Positions 15,408 through 23,591 of a stretch of DNA of 36,862 nucleotides are shown piece after piece; position 1 is the stretch's first letter; every line of letters begins with the position of its first letter. Origin of the DNA: an uncultured Clostridia bacterium. Its GTDB lineage: Bacteria > Bacillota > Clostridia > TANB77 > CAG-508. The notes below the pieces were generated by a model. The model did no database searches, had not been told where the DNA came from, and saw only the letters and a program-made list of their open reading frames with translations. The stretch lies in assembly GCA_934140005.1 (NCBI GenBank), contig CAKPBB010000017.1, positions 1 to 36,862 on the forward strand, written 5' to 3'. The translations under genes were made by a program, and so were the position numbers.

Positions 15408-15837
15408 CTATTATATCTTCTACCTTTCTTATGGTATCTTTAAAATATGTTTTATCTATTATTAGCATTAGTTCTTCTACTATTCTATCTATCATTTTCT
15501 TGTGTTTAACTTTAGTATAAGCACTTTTAAATTCTTCCTCATATTTATTCAAATTTCTAAAGTCTTCTGATAAATCAATATCATAATTGTTTCTTTGATC
15601 TATTAACATATAATTAATGTTTCTTTCTTCTAGTTTTGAACGAACTTTAGTTATTGAATTTAATGGGAAACCACATGTCGCAATGTTTTGTTCTATGAAT
15701 TTTATATTATAATCAAAGATTGAACTTAATAAATACGCATCTTTTCCAAAAACTTTATAAAAAGAGCCTGATTTATATAATATTAAGTAATTTGGATGGA
15801 CTTCTTTTATTTTTTTCGCCATTGCTGTCATTCCCAT
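15388..15837 (-). CDS. DGR MutS-like accessory protein (MSL), MutS domain I homologue
   Basis: Residues 8-90 of this 149-residue protein align with the N-terminal mismatch-recognition domain of MutS. IKEVHPNYLILYKSGSFYKV parallels KEQYKDCILFYRIGDFYEMF of the full MutS at 20921-23536, and TCGFPLNSITKVRSKLEERN parallels CGVPFHAAELYISRLISKGY. The stacking Phe of the MutS Phe-x-Glu motif is kept (F26), but the Glu is Lys (K28). There are no clamp, lever or ATPase domains. MutS-like genes of this kind are a known but poorly understood DGR accessory class. It lies between the target and avd and overlaps avd by 20 nt. The C-terminal 60 residues are helical. A role in handling mismatched cDNA-DNA heteroduplex is attractive but unproven. 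Confidence 0.8.
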   Translation of the reverse strand: MGMTAMAKKIKEVHPNYLILYKSGSFYKVFGKDAYLLSSIFDYNIKFIEQNIATCGFPLNSITKVRSKLEERNINYMLIDQRNNYDIDLSEDFRNLNKYEEEFKSAYTKVKHKKMIDRIVEELMLIIDKTYFKDTIRKVEDIIDENGEI

Positions 15838-15898
15838 ATCACATATTTTCCTTTCATTTTATTCAAAATATTATTGATATTTTGAGTTTTATTTTATA

Positions 15899-15949
15899 GC
15901 TTTATCCTAAAGCATAATTTACGCATGCCCAAAAGGACATGCATAAATT
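15899..15949 (-). terminator. Paired hairpins between DGR1 target and MSL
   Basis: gcttta-tcc-taaagc (15899-15913) is followed by a longer stem (15916-15929 with 15935-15949, one bulge and one G-U pair). They start about 37 nt after the target stop codon and 70 nt after VR1. They could terminate the target mRNA or serve as homing-associated structures; a good T tail is lacking. Confidence 0.5.
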
Positions 15950-15985
15950 GTTCTGATTTATTTTTTGCTAAATTTTATATTTATC

Positions 15986-17251
15986 CTACTCATTAACTAT
16001 AGTTAATTGGACTGCAGATTTTAGAGAAACTAGCGGACAAAACGCATAGTAGTTGTTACAGGTGATAAGGCTAACACGACTGTAGTCACCGCCCACAAAC
16101 ATCACATTGCCGCTGCCATAAGACGAAGGCGAAGCCAACCAGTAGTATCTGCTACTACCAGGGTTATACATCTTATCAGCTATTGTTGAAGCTTGTATTA
16201 ATGAATTTTCTGCTTGATAATATCCTGTATTTGCCCAATTTGCTTTATCTGTACTTAAGAAACCTATTCTATATCCTTTTGCATTATATCCACTTGTTAC
16301 ATACTCACAAGCTAACTTTTCAGCTGGATTTGTTCCTCCATTTTTCATTAACCCTGTATGTGAATCTAAATATGCATTATATGAATCTACATACATTTCT
16401 AAGCTTGGTGAACCTACTACATAATTTATATTATCTTTTACACTAGTAGTTGTTGTATCTTGCCATGCTGTCCACTTATTTGGATCGCAAATCCATGATA
16501 CACATTTATCATTTGTTTGAAGAGTATCTGGCTTTACCCAAGATGGATTTAATTTTTCCATTGCTACATAATTATCTGTTGATGAATATCCAGTATAACT
16601 ACTTAAAGAAACATTCTTGCCATCTTCATCTGCTTTCAAATATATTGTACCAGCTCCATCTCCATATTTATTATCAAAGTCTATATAAAATATTCTATAT
16701 GTTGCTGATGTTCCATAGCTTGTATTTGTTCCTGTATTAGATGGAACATAGCTTACTTTTTTTCCTAAATATTGTCCAAAATTATCTTTTGTAATACTTG
16801 TTCCATTTATATTTATTGTTGGTGTTGATGGTGTTACAGTTGTTGTTCCTGTTCCTGTTGTTACCTCTCCTGTTGCACTTATTTTCATTGTGTAAGTTGT
16901 TCCTGATTTTGTCTGATATGTTACTTCACTTTCTCCATTTTCATTATAATTCAATGATGTTACTGTTCCACTATCTGCTAAATCTTTATTCATTGCCTCT
17001 TTAGTATAATATGAACTTCTTTCTACTCCTGTATCCATTGCCCATGCTGTTCTATATGCTGTTTCACAACTTGCCCAAGCCATATTAATATCTTCTTTTG
17101 CTTTAGCTTCTGTATTTTTTTCTACTGCCATTTTTGCTTTTGATAAAACTCCATTTTCTCCAGTAACAAGTGAAATTGAAACTCCTGCCAGTATTAATAA
17201 AACTATTATTGTTATTACTAATGCTATTAGTGTTATTCCTTTCTGTTTCAT
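15986..17251 (-). CDS. DGR1 variable target: prepilin-like protein with C-terminal lectin-like domain
   Basis: This 421-residue protein begins MKQKGITLIALVITIIVLLI, a class III-type prepilin leader: short basic N-terminus, Gly before the cleavage site, then a hydrophobic helix. The extracellular part has a Thr/Ser-rich linker near 135-165. A domain of about 250 residues follows, ending YYWLASPSS...AFCPLVSLKS, resembling the C-type-lectin/formylglycine-enzyme-like folds (DUF6273-like) of DGR targets. VR1 encodes residues 371-411, so the protein stops 10 residues after it. Compared with TR1, 15 residues differ, nearly all at template Asn codons. The start at 17251 follows AAAGGGG; the frame to 17299 lacks a site. 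It is probably a surface-exposed pilus or pseudopilus-type adhesin with a diversified binding face. Confidence 0.88.
   Translation of the reverse strand: MKQKGITLIALVITIIVLLILAGVSISLVTGENGVLSKAKMAVEKNTEAKAKEDINMAWASCETAYRTAWAMDTGVERSSYYTKEAMNKDLADSGTVTSLNYNENGESEVTYQTKSGTTYTMKISATGEVTTGTGTTTVTPSTPTININGTSITKDNFGQYLGKKVSYVPSNTGTNTSYGTSATYRIFYIDFDNKYGDGAGTIYLKADEDGKNVSLSSYTGYSSTDNYVAMEKLNPSWVKPDTLQTNDKCVSWICDPNKWTAWQDTTTTSVKDNINYVVGSPSLEMYVDSYNAYLDSHTGLMKNGGTNPAEKLACEYVTSGYNAKGYRIGFLSTDKANWANTGYYQAENSLIQASTIADKMYNPGSSRYYWLASPSSYGSGNVMFVGGDYSRVSLITCNNYYAFCPLVSLKSAVQLTIVNE
15992..16007. repeat. 16-bp perfect palindrome just 3' of VR1
   Basis: attaactatagttaat is its own reverse complement and lies 10 bp beyond the 3' end of VR1, within the last codons of the target. 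In the Bordetella phage DGR an inverted repeat a few bp after the VR is needed for efficient target recognition. This palindrome is the obvious counterpart, by inference. Confidence 0.6.
16018..16141 (-). repeat. DGR1 variable repeat (VR1)
   Basis: It aligns gap-free to TR1 over 124 bp with 20 differences, every one at a position where TR1 (coding sense) has A. The replacements comprise G, T and C, and change residues 378, 379, 381, 385, 387, 389, 390, 394-398, 401, 402 and 408. The invariant 3' portion GCGTTTTGTCCGCTAG would be the homing initiation region. Confidence 0.95.
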
Positions 17252-17300
17252 ATTTTTTCCCCTTTCTTTTTTTCTTTGGTAATATAAAATAAAACGCAAA

Positions 17301-17384
17301 AAGAGAGAAAAAAATATATTTCTATACTTCTTTCTCTCTTATATTTTCTATACCACAAATAACATTACTATTGCTAGTAATGTT
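17301..17384 (-). promoter_or_regulatory. Structured leader of the DGR1 target gene
   Basis: Two perfect 10-bp inverted repeats lie in the leader: aacattacta/tagtaatgtt (17361-17384, 4-nt loop) and aagagagaaa/tttctctctt (17301-17340, 20-nt loop). The second is followed on the minus strand by TTTTTGCG and TTTTATTTTA, resembling an intrinsic terminator about 50 nt before the start codon. This arrangement suggests attenuation, which is untested. Confidence 0.5.
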
Positions 17385-17410
17385 TTCTAATTTTCTATCT
17401 TGTAAGAAGA

Positions 17411-17445
<35 letters not shown>

Positions 17446-17510
17446 AGCCACAAGGATTTGGGGTATTTTCCATTTTGTTTATTTTATAACCTTTCTTTTT
17501 TATATATTTT

Positions 17511-17539
17511 ATTGTACATATATTATAAAAAAAAATCAA
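17511..17539 (-). promoter_or_regulatory. Predicted promoter of the DGR1 target gene
   Basis: TTGATT (17534-17539) and TACAAT (17511-17516) are separated by 17 nt. Transcription would start near 17504, giving a leader of about 250 nt containing the CA tract and hairpins. The 323-bp gap between this gene and the receiver gene holds this promoter, the tract, the hairpins and a terminator. Confidence 0.55.
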
Positions 17540-17579
17540 TATCATTTTTTAAATTTTCTTAATTCAATATATAAAAATG

Positions 17580-17608
17580 AAACCAGTCATTACAACTGGT
17601 TTTTATTT
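17580..17608 (-). terminator. Terminator after the receiver gene, copy 2 of the 29-bp direct repeat
   Basis: It is the same 29 bases as 13354-13382. On the minus strand AAACCAGT-TGTAATG-ACTGGTTT is followed by CATTTTT, 15 nt after the receiver gene stop codon. Together the two copies bracket DGR1. Confidence 0.75.
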
Positions 17609-17622
17609 TCATTTTCTATATC

Positions 17623-18621
17623 TTATGCTTTTGGTACTGCTAAAGTAATTTTACCATCTTTAATATCAATTCCTATTTGAGTATTTTCTGATAAAATTAA
17701 AACTATAGTTTTAATAAATTCTTTTGTATATGTTGTTGAATTTAGTATTTTAATATAGCATTTTTCTTCATCTTGTTCAAATGCAATTTCTACATTTTTT
17801 ATATCTTTTGTTAAGAAATAATTTACTGTTTCAACTATTATATAAATTAAACTATCAACACCATCTGAAAATACTATTTTATCAACGTCATCTGCGTCTA
17901 TTTTATAATCAATAAGAATTCCTTCTGAACTCTTTTTACTCTTCAATAAAATATTAATTGCGTTAATGATTTCTCCTGCTGTTGCATGTTCGATACTTTC
18001 AAAATTGATTGTTTCAAATAATTCGCCTAATTTATTATTTGCTCTAGAAATTACACCATTTTCATCTTTGAATAAAGTTGATTCTTCTTCTATTGATTTG
18101 TTAGCAATACTAATTGAAAATAATTGATCTTTTGCTTCATTTACCAAGCCAACTATTAAATCACCTAAAAATTGTTTTTTGTAGTTTAATAAATCAATTT
18201 TAATTTCTTGCTTTTGGCTTAATTTCATCAATTTAATTGTTTTTATTGCAGATAATGTCAACAATAAAAGTTCATCAATTTCTTTTGTTTTGTCATAATA
18301 TCCTTGAATATCAAGATTTGTAAGCATTTCAATAGGTGGTTTTTTCTCTGCAAAACCTGTTTGTAAAATTACTAAAGTTTTGTTATTTACAGTTCTCAAA
18401 TCTTTTACAAATTCTTCTCCTGTCATTTGTGGCATAAAATAATCTAACAAAACAATATCAATTTTATTCTTTTTGCATACCTCTAATGCCTCAATCGGAT
18501 TTGAATAAGTAGTAATTTTCATACCATTATCCTCTAAATACATTTTTGTCATTTCTAAGTAGTTTTCATCATCATCAACTAACAAAATGTTGACATTTGC
18601 TGCTTCATTTTCAATACTCAT
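17623..18621 (-). CDS. Response regulator receiver protein with degenerate kinase-like C-terminus
   Basis: Residues 10-130 of this 332-residue protein form a receiver domain: acidic cluster VDDDEN at 15-20, phosphoacceptor D60 in IDIVLLDYFMP, Thr in LQTGF and Lys in YYDK. The C-terminal 200 residues contain no DNA-binding domain. They look like a degenerate dimerisation/ATPase region of a histidine kinase, with no phosphoacceptor His and no intact N or G boxes. The gene overlaps the upstream kinase gene by one base (TAATG), so the pair is co-translated. The output is probably through protein interaction rather than direct transcription control. The gene ends at a terminator shared in sequence with the end of DGR1. 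Confidence 0.75.
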   Translation of the reverse strand: MSIENEAANVNILLVDDDENYLEMTKMYLEDNGMKITTYSNPIEALEVCKKNKIDIVLLDYFMPQMTGEEFVKDLRTVNNKTLVILQTGFAEKKPPIEMLTNLDIQGYYDKTKEIDELLLLTLSAIKTIKLMKLSQKQEIKIDLLNYKKQFLGDLIVGLVNEAKDQLFSISIANKSIEEESTLFKDENGVISRANNKLGELFETINFESIEHATAGEIINAINILLKSKKSSEGILIDYKIDADDVDKIVFSDGVDSLIYIIVETVNYFLTKDIKNVEIAFEQDEEKCYIKILNSTTYTKEFIKTIVLILSENTQIGIDIKDGKITLAVPKA

Positions 18622-20666
18622 TATCTTTTCTCCTCCATTTTCATTGGTATTCTTATAATAAACTTTGTTCCTTTACCTGGCTCTGTTTCAAAATCAATAG
18701 TGCCTTCATAAACACCTTTTATAACAGTTGAAGCCAAATATAAACCTAAACCTGTTCCTTTAGAACCTTTTGTTGTCATTATATTATTAAAAATATATGG
18801 CTGTACTTTTTCAGGAATTCCTCCAGCCTCATCAATTATTTCTATTAAACATATATCATTATTTTCTTTTTTAGCTCTTAATGTTACATTTCCTTTTTTC
18901 TCATTTGAGCTATAAGCTTGTATTCCATTTACAACCAAATTTGTTAAAACTTGTCCAAGTTTTGTTCTTTCCCCATATATGCTTATTTCTTCCTTTATAT
19001 CTTGTGTAAATGTACAACCTGATTTTTTCAATTCATTTTGAATTATAATATTTAGGTCAGTCACCATCATATTCAAGCTAAAAATTTCTTTTTCATTACT
19101 TCCCATATTTCTAACTTGATTTCTCATACTTGTAACTATATTAATTATTCTATCTGTTGATATTTGCATATTCTTTAAAATAGTTTGTTCTCTTTCATCT
19201 GTTGTTTTTCTTGCAAGCATTGTTATTGCTGTATTTATAGAAGAAATCGGTGTATTTATATCATGTGCCATACCACCAGCCATTTCACCTAAAACAGAAA
19301 GTTGTTCCTGCTTTAACATAATATCTTGTTGTCTAGCCATTTTCATTTGTATATGATTGTAGTTATATGCAACATCTCCAAATTCATCATTTGACAAAAT
19401 AGGTAAGTAATTTTCTTTTGATAAATCTTCTTTTTGTAAAATTTGTTCCATATTGTCTGCAATTCTTTTCGCATTTAAAGAATTATTTTTAGCCCATATA
19501 TATACAATTATCGCATATGCTATAAACATAACACTTATACAAGTTATGTAAAAATACATTGAATCTCTATCTGAAATAGAAAATTTATATCCTATATACC
19601 ATGGTAAGCCATTTTCATCAAAAATCTTCTGGCAATACAATTGTTCATCTATTCCAAAGCTTTCATAAAGAATTCCATCAACTTCTGTAAAATCTACAAC
19701 AGTATTTTTTTTATCACCTTTTCTACCAAAAAAGTAATCTCTATATTTAATTGTAAAATCACTAATATTACTATTATAGTTGGCTGTATATGAGTTATTC
19801 TCTGGATCTATAACAAATGCTGTATCACCATTTTGAAGTAGTGGAATAGTATTTAATTTATTTAAAAGACTATCTTTGGTAATTTTATTTTCTTCTTTGA
19901 AATCTATTAAATCCATATATAATTTATAGTAATTAGATAAAGAATTTGCTTTTACTTGTATTGTTTTAGCATAAGCCAAAACTGCAAATAATATTAACAA
20001 TGAAAAGATTAAAGGCAATAATTGTAAAAGCAATGATCTAGTATTTTCTATTCTATGCCCAATTTTTTCAAATTTATTTGTTTGTTTATATGTTAATCTT
20101 AAAACTTTTTGCATATAATTTTGTATAATCTCTAGTATTGCTATAGATAGGACAAGCCAAAATGCTAAAATAATAGTTCCAAACCTAACTAAAGCAAATG
20201 ATATTCTATCAAAATTAATTATGAAACTTTTTCCAAATATAATACAAAATGTAATTACACTAAAAGCAAAAAAAGCCATTATCCCCCATTGAATTTCTAA
20301 AAATCTATATGGTACATTTAAGCAATCATTTCTTACTCTTAAAATTATATTATAGTCTATTTCTTCTCTATGAAAATATTCTTCCAGATATAAATTGATA
20401 TTTCTTGATAAATGCCTTAATACAAATAATTGTACAATAACAATTAAAGTAAATATTGCCAAGTAAATTTCTAAAAAAGTATGTCCTATTGTTGCTTTTT
20501 GAAATTTTAAATTCATTGAATTAACCGGAAAATTTAATAATTTTGGTGTTAAAAAGTAAATAAAAATGAAAGCAATAATGTCTAAAACAATAATGCTAAA
20601 ATTTAATTTTTTTCTTGAAACAGAATTTATACTATTGTTTTTTTTGCTCTCCACCTTTTTCTCCAT
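18621..20666 (-). CDS. Membrane sensor histidine kinase
   Basis: This 681-residue protein has about five N-terminal membrane segments (about residues 25-235). An extracellular sensing segment of about 130 residues and a further membrane helix near 370-392 follow. Next are a HAMP-like linker (EQILQKEDLSKENYLPILSN) and a HisKA domain with GEMAGGMAHDINTPISS (His near 468). An HATPase_c domain ends the protein, with NLVVNGIQAYS (N box), IDEAGGIPEKV and GSKGTGLGLYLA (G boxes). The domain order is complete, so it should be an active kinase, probably phosphorylating the overlapping receiver protein. The stimulus is unknown. It has its own promoter. Confidence 0.85.
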   Translation of the reverse strand: MEKKVESKKNNSINSVSRKKLNFSIIVLDIIAFIFIYFLTPKLLNFPVNSMNLKFQKATIGHTFLEIYLAIFTLIVIVQLFVLRHLSRNINLYLEEYFHREEIDYNIILRVRNDCLNVPYRFLEIQWGIMAFFAFSVITFCIIFGKSFIINFDRISFALVRFGTIILAFWLVLSIAILEIIQNYMQKVLRLTYKQTNKFEKIGHRIENTRSLLLQLLPLIFSLLILFAVLAYAKTIQVKANSLSNYYKLYMDLIDFKEENKITKDSLLNKLNTIPLLQNGDTAFVIDPENNSYTANYNSNISDFTIKYRDYFFGRKGDKKNTVVDFTEVDGILYESFGIDEQLYCQKIFDENGLPWYIGYKFSISDRDSMYFYITCISVMFIAYAIIVYIWAKNNSLNAKRIADNMEQILQKEDLSKENYLPILSNDEFGDVAYNYNHIQMKMARQQDIMLKQEQLSVLGEMAGGMAHDINTPISSINTAITMLARKTTDEREQTILKNMQISTDRIINIVTSMRNQVRNMGSNEKEIFSLNMMVTDLNIIIQNELKKSGCTFTQDIKEEISIYGERTKLGQVLTNLVVNGIQAYSSNEKKGNVTLRAKKENNDICLIEIIDEAGGIPEKVQPYIFNNIMTTKGSKGTGLGLYLASTVIKGVYEGTIDFETEPGKGTKFIIRIPMKMEEKR

Positions 20667-20711
20667 TTCTCTTTTGTATTTATAGATTTAATCTATTTTA
20701 ATTATATAAAA

Positions 20712-20740
20712 ATTATATATGTTAATAAAATTTTTTTCAA
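20712..20740 (-). promoter_or_regulatory. Promoter of the kinase-receiver operon
   Basis: TTGAAA (20735-20740) and TATAAT (20712-20717) are separated by 17 nt, within the very AT-rich 254-bp gap after mutS. Confidence 0.65.
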
Positions 20741-20802
20741 TATATTTTTATAAAAATAAAAAATTTTATATATTTTAGTAATGTAAATTTTAATTTTTAT
20801 AT

Positions 20803-20835
20803 AAAAAGATAGCAACTCAATTAAGAATCGCTATC
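20803..20835 (-). terminator. Terminator of mutS
   Basis: GATAGCGA and TTGCTATC form an 8-bp stem with one G-U pair, followed by TTTTTATAT on the minus strand, about 85 nt past the mutS stop. Confidence 0.7.
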
Positions 20836-20920
20836 AAATTTAAATCAAATCATACTTTTGTTATTTACAAATATTATCACAAAATTTGTTAACTGCATTA
20901 CAGAAAAATAAATAATATTT

Positions 20921-23536
20921 TTATTTTAACATTTCTTTCATTTTAGCAAGAGTATTTAAAGCATCTATTGGTGTTAATTCATTTAAGTTAACCTTATCTA
21001 ATTCAGTAGCAATATTAGCTAAAGTTATATTAAAGAAATCAAATTGACCTTCAACTTGCTTTTTATCTTCTTTTTCCTCTTTAACCTTAACACCACCTTT
21101 TTCAAGTGATTGTAAAATCTTATTAGCTCTTGTTACTACTTGTTTTGGAACACCTGCAAGTTTGGCGACATGTATACCATAGCTTTCATCTGTTCCACCT
21201 TCTATAATCTTTCTCAAAAAGATTACATCTTCACCTTTTTCTTTTACAGCTACAGAATAATTTTTAATTCCATCTATTTTATCTTCAAGTTCTATAAGTT
21301 CATGGTAATGTGTTGCAAATAAAGTTTTACAGCCAACTTTTTCTTTATCTGCAATATATTCTGCAACAGCCCATGCTATTGATAGTCCATCATAAGTTGA
21401 TGTTCCTCTACCAATTTCATCTAATATAACTAAACTATTTGGAGTTGCCTCTTTTAATATATTAGCTACTTCTGACATTTCAACCATAAATGTACTTTGT
21501 CCACTACTTAAATCATCGGAAGCTCCTACTCTTGTAAAAATTTTATCTACAATTCCTATTTTTGCTTCAGTTGCTGGTACAAAGCTACCTATTTGAGCCA
21601 TTAGAGTAATTAAAGCAACCTGTCTCATAAATGTTGATTTACCAGCCATATTAGGACCTGTAATAATTGCTACTCTATTTTCTTCTTTGTTTAAGTATGT
21701 ATCATTTTGAACAAAACTTCCACTATCAATCATTTGTTCAATTACAGGATGTCTACCTTCTTTTATTATAATCTCACCAGATTCATCAACTTCTGGGCAA
21801 ACATAATTATTATCTTCTGCTACAATAGCTAAACTATTTAATACATCTGCCATCGCAATAGCTGAAGCTGAAGTTTGAAGTCTTGCTATATTTTTTCCAA
21901 TTTCATCTCTAATTTTAGTAAATTCATTATATTCTAATGCAACAACTTTTTCTTCTGCACCTAATATTTTGCCTTCAATTTGTTTTAATTCTTCTGTTAT
22001 AAATCTTTCTCCACCAGTTAAAGTTTGCTTTCTTACATATCTGTCTTCTGGAACTTGATTCAAGAAAGATTTTGTAACTTCTATATAATATCCAAATACT
22101 CTAGTATATCCAACTTTTAAATTTTTTATACCAGTTTCTTCTCTTTCCTTTGCTTCTAGTTCAACAATCCATCTCTTTCCATCTGTTGAAGCTTCTCTAT
22201 ATTCATCAATATCTTGTGAATATCCACTTTTTATAATTCCACCCTCTTTTATACTTATTGGAGGATCTTCAACAATAGCTTCATCTATAAGCTCAAATAT
22301 ATCTTTTAATTCATCTAAATTTGAATATATTTTTCTAAGTAAATCTGATTCTGCCATTGACAAAAGTTCTTTCAATTCTGGTAAATGTGAAAGTGAATTT
22401 TTAAGAGATATTAAATCTCTTGCATTAGCATTGCCATAAGATATTTTTCCTGCTAATCTTTCAATATCATAAACTTTTTTTAGAATTTCAGCAAGTTCAC
22501 CTCGTAACATTACATTATTCTTAAATTCTTTAACAGCTCCAAGTCTATCGTTAATTTCTTTTACATCTAATAAAGGATCATTTATCCATCTTCTTAAAAG
22601 TCTTCCACCCATTGATGTTGAAGTTTTATCTAAAACCCATATTAAAGTCCCTCTTTTAGACTTATCTCTCATTCTTTCAGTAAGTTCCAAGCTTCTTCTT
22701 GCATTTATATCTAGTGCCATGAACTTCTTTACTTCATATAATCTAATTTTATTTATATGTTCAAGTTTAACTTTTTGAGTTTCTGAAAAATAATTTAATA
22801 ATCCATTTATAGCTTGTACTGCAAGTTTATCATTTTTCAAATCAGTTTTCTCTTTACCAAAGTCATCTTCCATTTTGTATAATCTTAAAAGTATTGTATC
22901 ATCTTCATTAAAAATTTTATCTTCTCTAATAGTAACAAAAGTATTGTTTCTATCTTTCATTATTTCTAATTCTTTTGTTGACATTCCCATTGCTTCATTT
23001 ACAACAATTTCAGCTGGAACATATCTAGCATATTCATCTAATAGTTTTTCAAAATTATTGTCTGCAAGTTTAATTTGAGTAGCATAAAAATCACCTGTAC
23101 TAATATCACAAATAGCAACACCATAATATAATCCTTTTTTTACAATTCCCATTATATAGTTGTTCTTTTTTTCTTCTAGCATATTTGTTTCTATAACAGT
23201 ACCTGGTGTAACAACTCTTATAACATCTCTTTTCACAAGTCCTTTAGCCTGTTTTGGATCTTCAAGTTGCTCACAAATTGCTACTTTATATCCCTTTGAT
23301 ATAAGTCTTGAAATATATAATTCTGCTGCATGAAACGGAACACCACACATTGGTGCTTTTTCCTCTGTTCCACAAGCTTTTCCAGTTAATGTAATTTCTA
23401 GTTCTCTTGATGCGACTAAAGCATCATCATAGAACATTTCATAAAAATCTCCTATTCTATAAAACAAGATGCAATCTTTGTATTGTTCCTTTGTTGCTAA
23501 ATAACTTTGCATCATTGGTGATAATTGTTCTGGCAT
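20921..23536 (-). CDS. mutS: DNA mismatch repair protein MutS
   Basis: This full-length 871-residue MutS has an N-terminal mismatch-recognition domain with the intact Phe-x-Glu motif (GDFYEMF, F31 and E33), connector, lever and clamp domains. The ATPase has Walker A GPNMAGKST, the STFMVEMSE segment, Walker B DEIGRGTSTYDG and the ATHYHEL motif. The C-terminus is short with the usual LNTLAKMKEML-type end. It recognises base mismatches and small loops and recruits MutL. It closes a run of co-directional housekeeping genes 55 nt after a 155-residue protein gene. No mutL is seen in the window. Confidence 0.97.
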   Translation of the reverse strand: MPEQLSPMMQSYLATKEQYKDCILFYRIGDFYEMFYDDALVASRELEITLTGKACGTEEKAPMCGVPFHAAELYISRLISKGYKVAICEQLEDPKQAKGLVKRDVIRVVTPGTVIETNMLEEKKNNYIMGIVKKGLYYGVAICDISTGDFYATQIKLADNNFEKLLDEYARYVPAEIVVNEAMGMSTKELEIMKDRNNTFVTIREDKIFNEDDTILLRLYKMEDDFGKEKTDLKNDKLAVQAINGLLNYFSETQKVKLEHINKIRLYEVKKFMALDINARRSLELTERMRDKSKRGTLIWVLDKTSTSMGGRLLRRWINDPLLDVKEINDRLGAVKEFKNNVMLRGELAEILKKVYDIERLAGKISYGNANARDLISLKNSLSHLPELKELLSMAESDLLRKIYSNLDELKDIFELIDEAIVEDPPISIKEGGIIKSGYSQDIDEYREASTDGKRWIVELEAKEREETGIKNLKVGYTRVFGYYIEVTKSFLNQVPEDRYVRKQTLTGGERFITEELKQIEGKILGAEEKVVALEYNEFTKIRDEIGKNIARLQTSASAIAMADVLNSLAIVAEDNNYVCPEVDESGEIIIKEGRHPVIEQMIDSGSFVQNDTYLNKEENRVAIITGPNMAGKSTFMRQVALITLMAQIGSFVPATEAKIGIVDKIFTRVGASDDLSSGQSTFMVEMSEVANILKEATPNSLVILDEIGRGTSTYDGLSIAWAVAEYIADKEKVGCKTLFATHYHELIELEDKIDGIKNYSVAVKEKGEDVIFLRKIIEGGTDESYGIHVAKLAGVPKQVVTRANKILQSLEKGGVKVKEEKEDKKQVEGQFDFFNITLANIATELDKVNLNELTPIDALNTLAKMKEMLK

Positions 23537-23591
23537 TTTCTTTGCTCCATTTCTTTAAACCATTATTTATTTCAATATTACCCGATTTAAT

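Noticed and set aside
16183..17004. Leu/Tyr-rich plus-strand frames opposite the DGR1 target
   Set aside because: They are shadows of the minus-strand gene, low in complexity and without ribosome binding sites.
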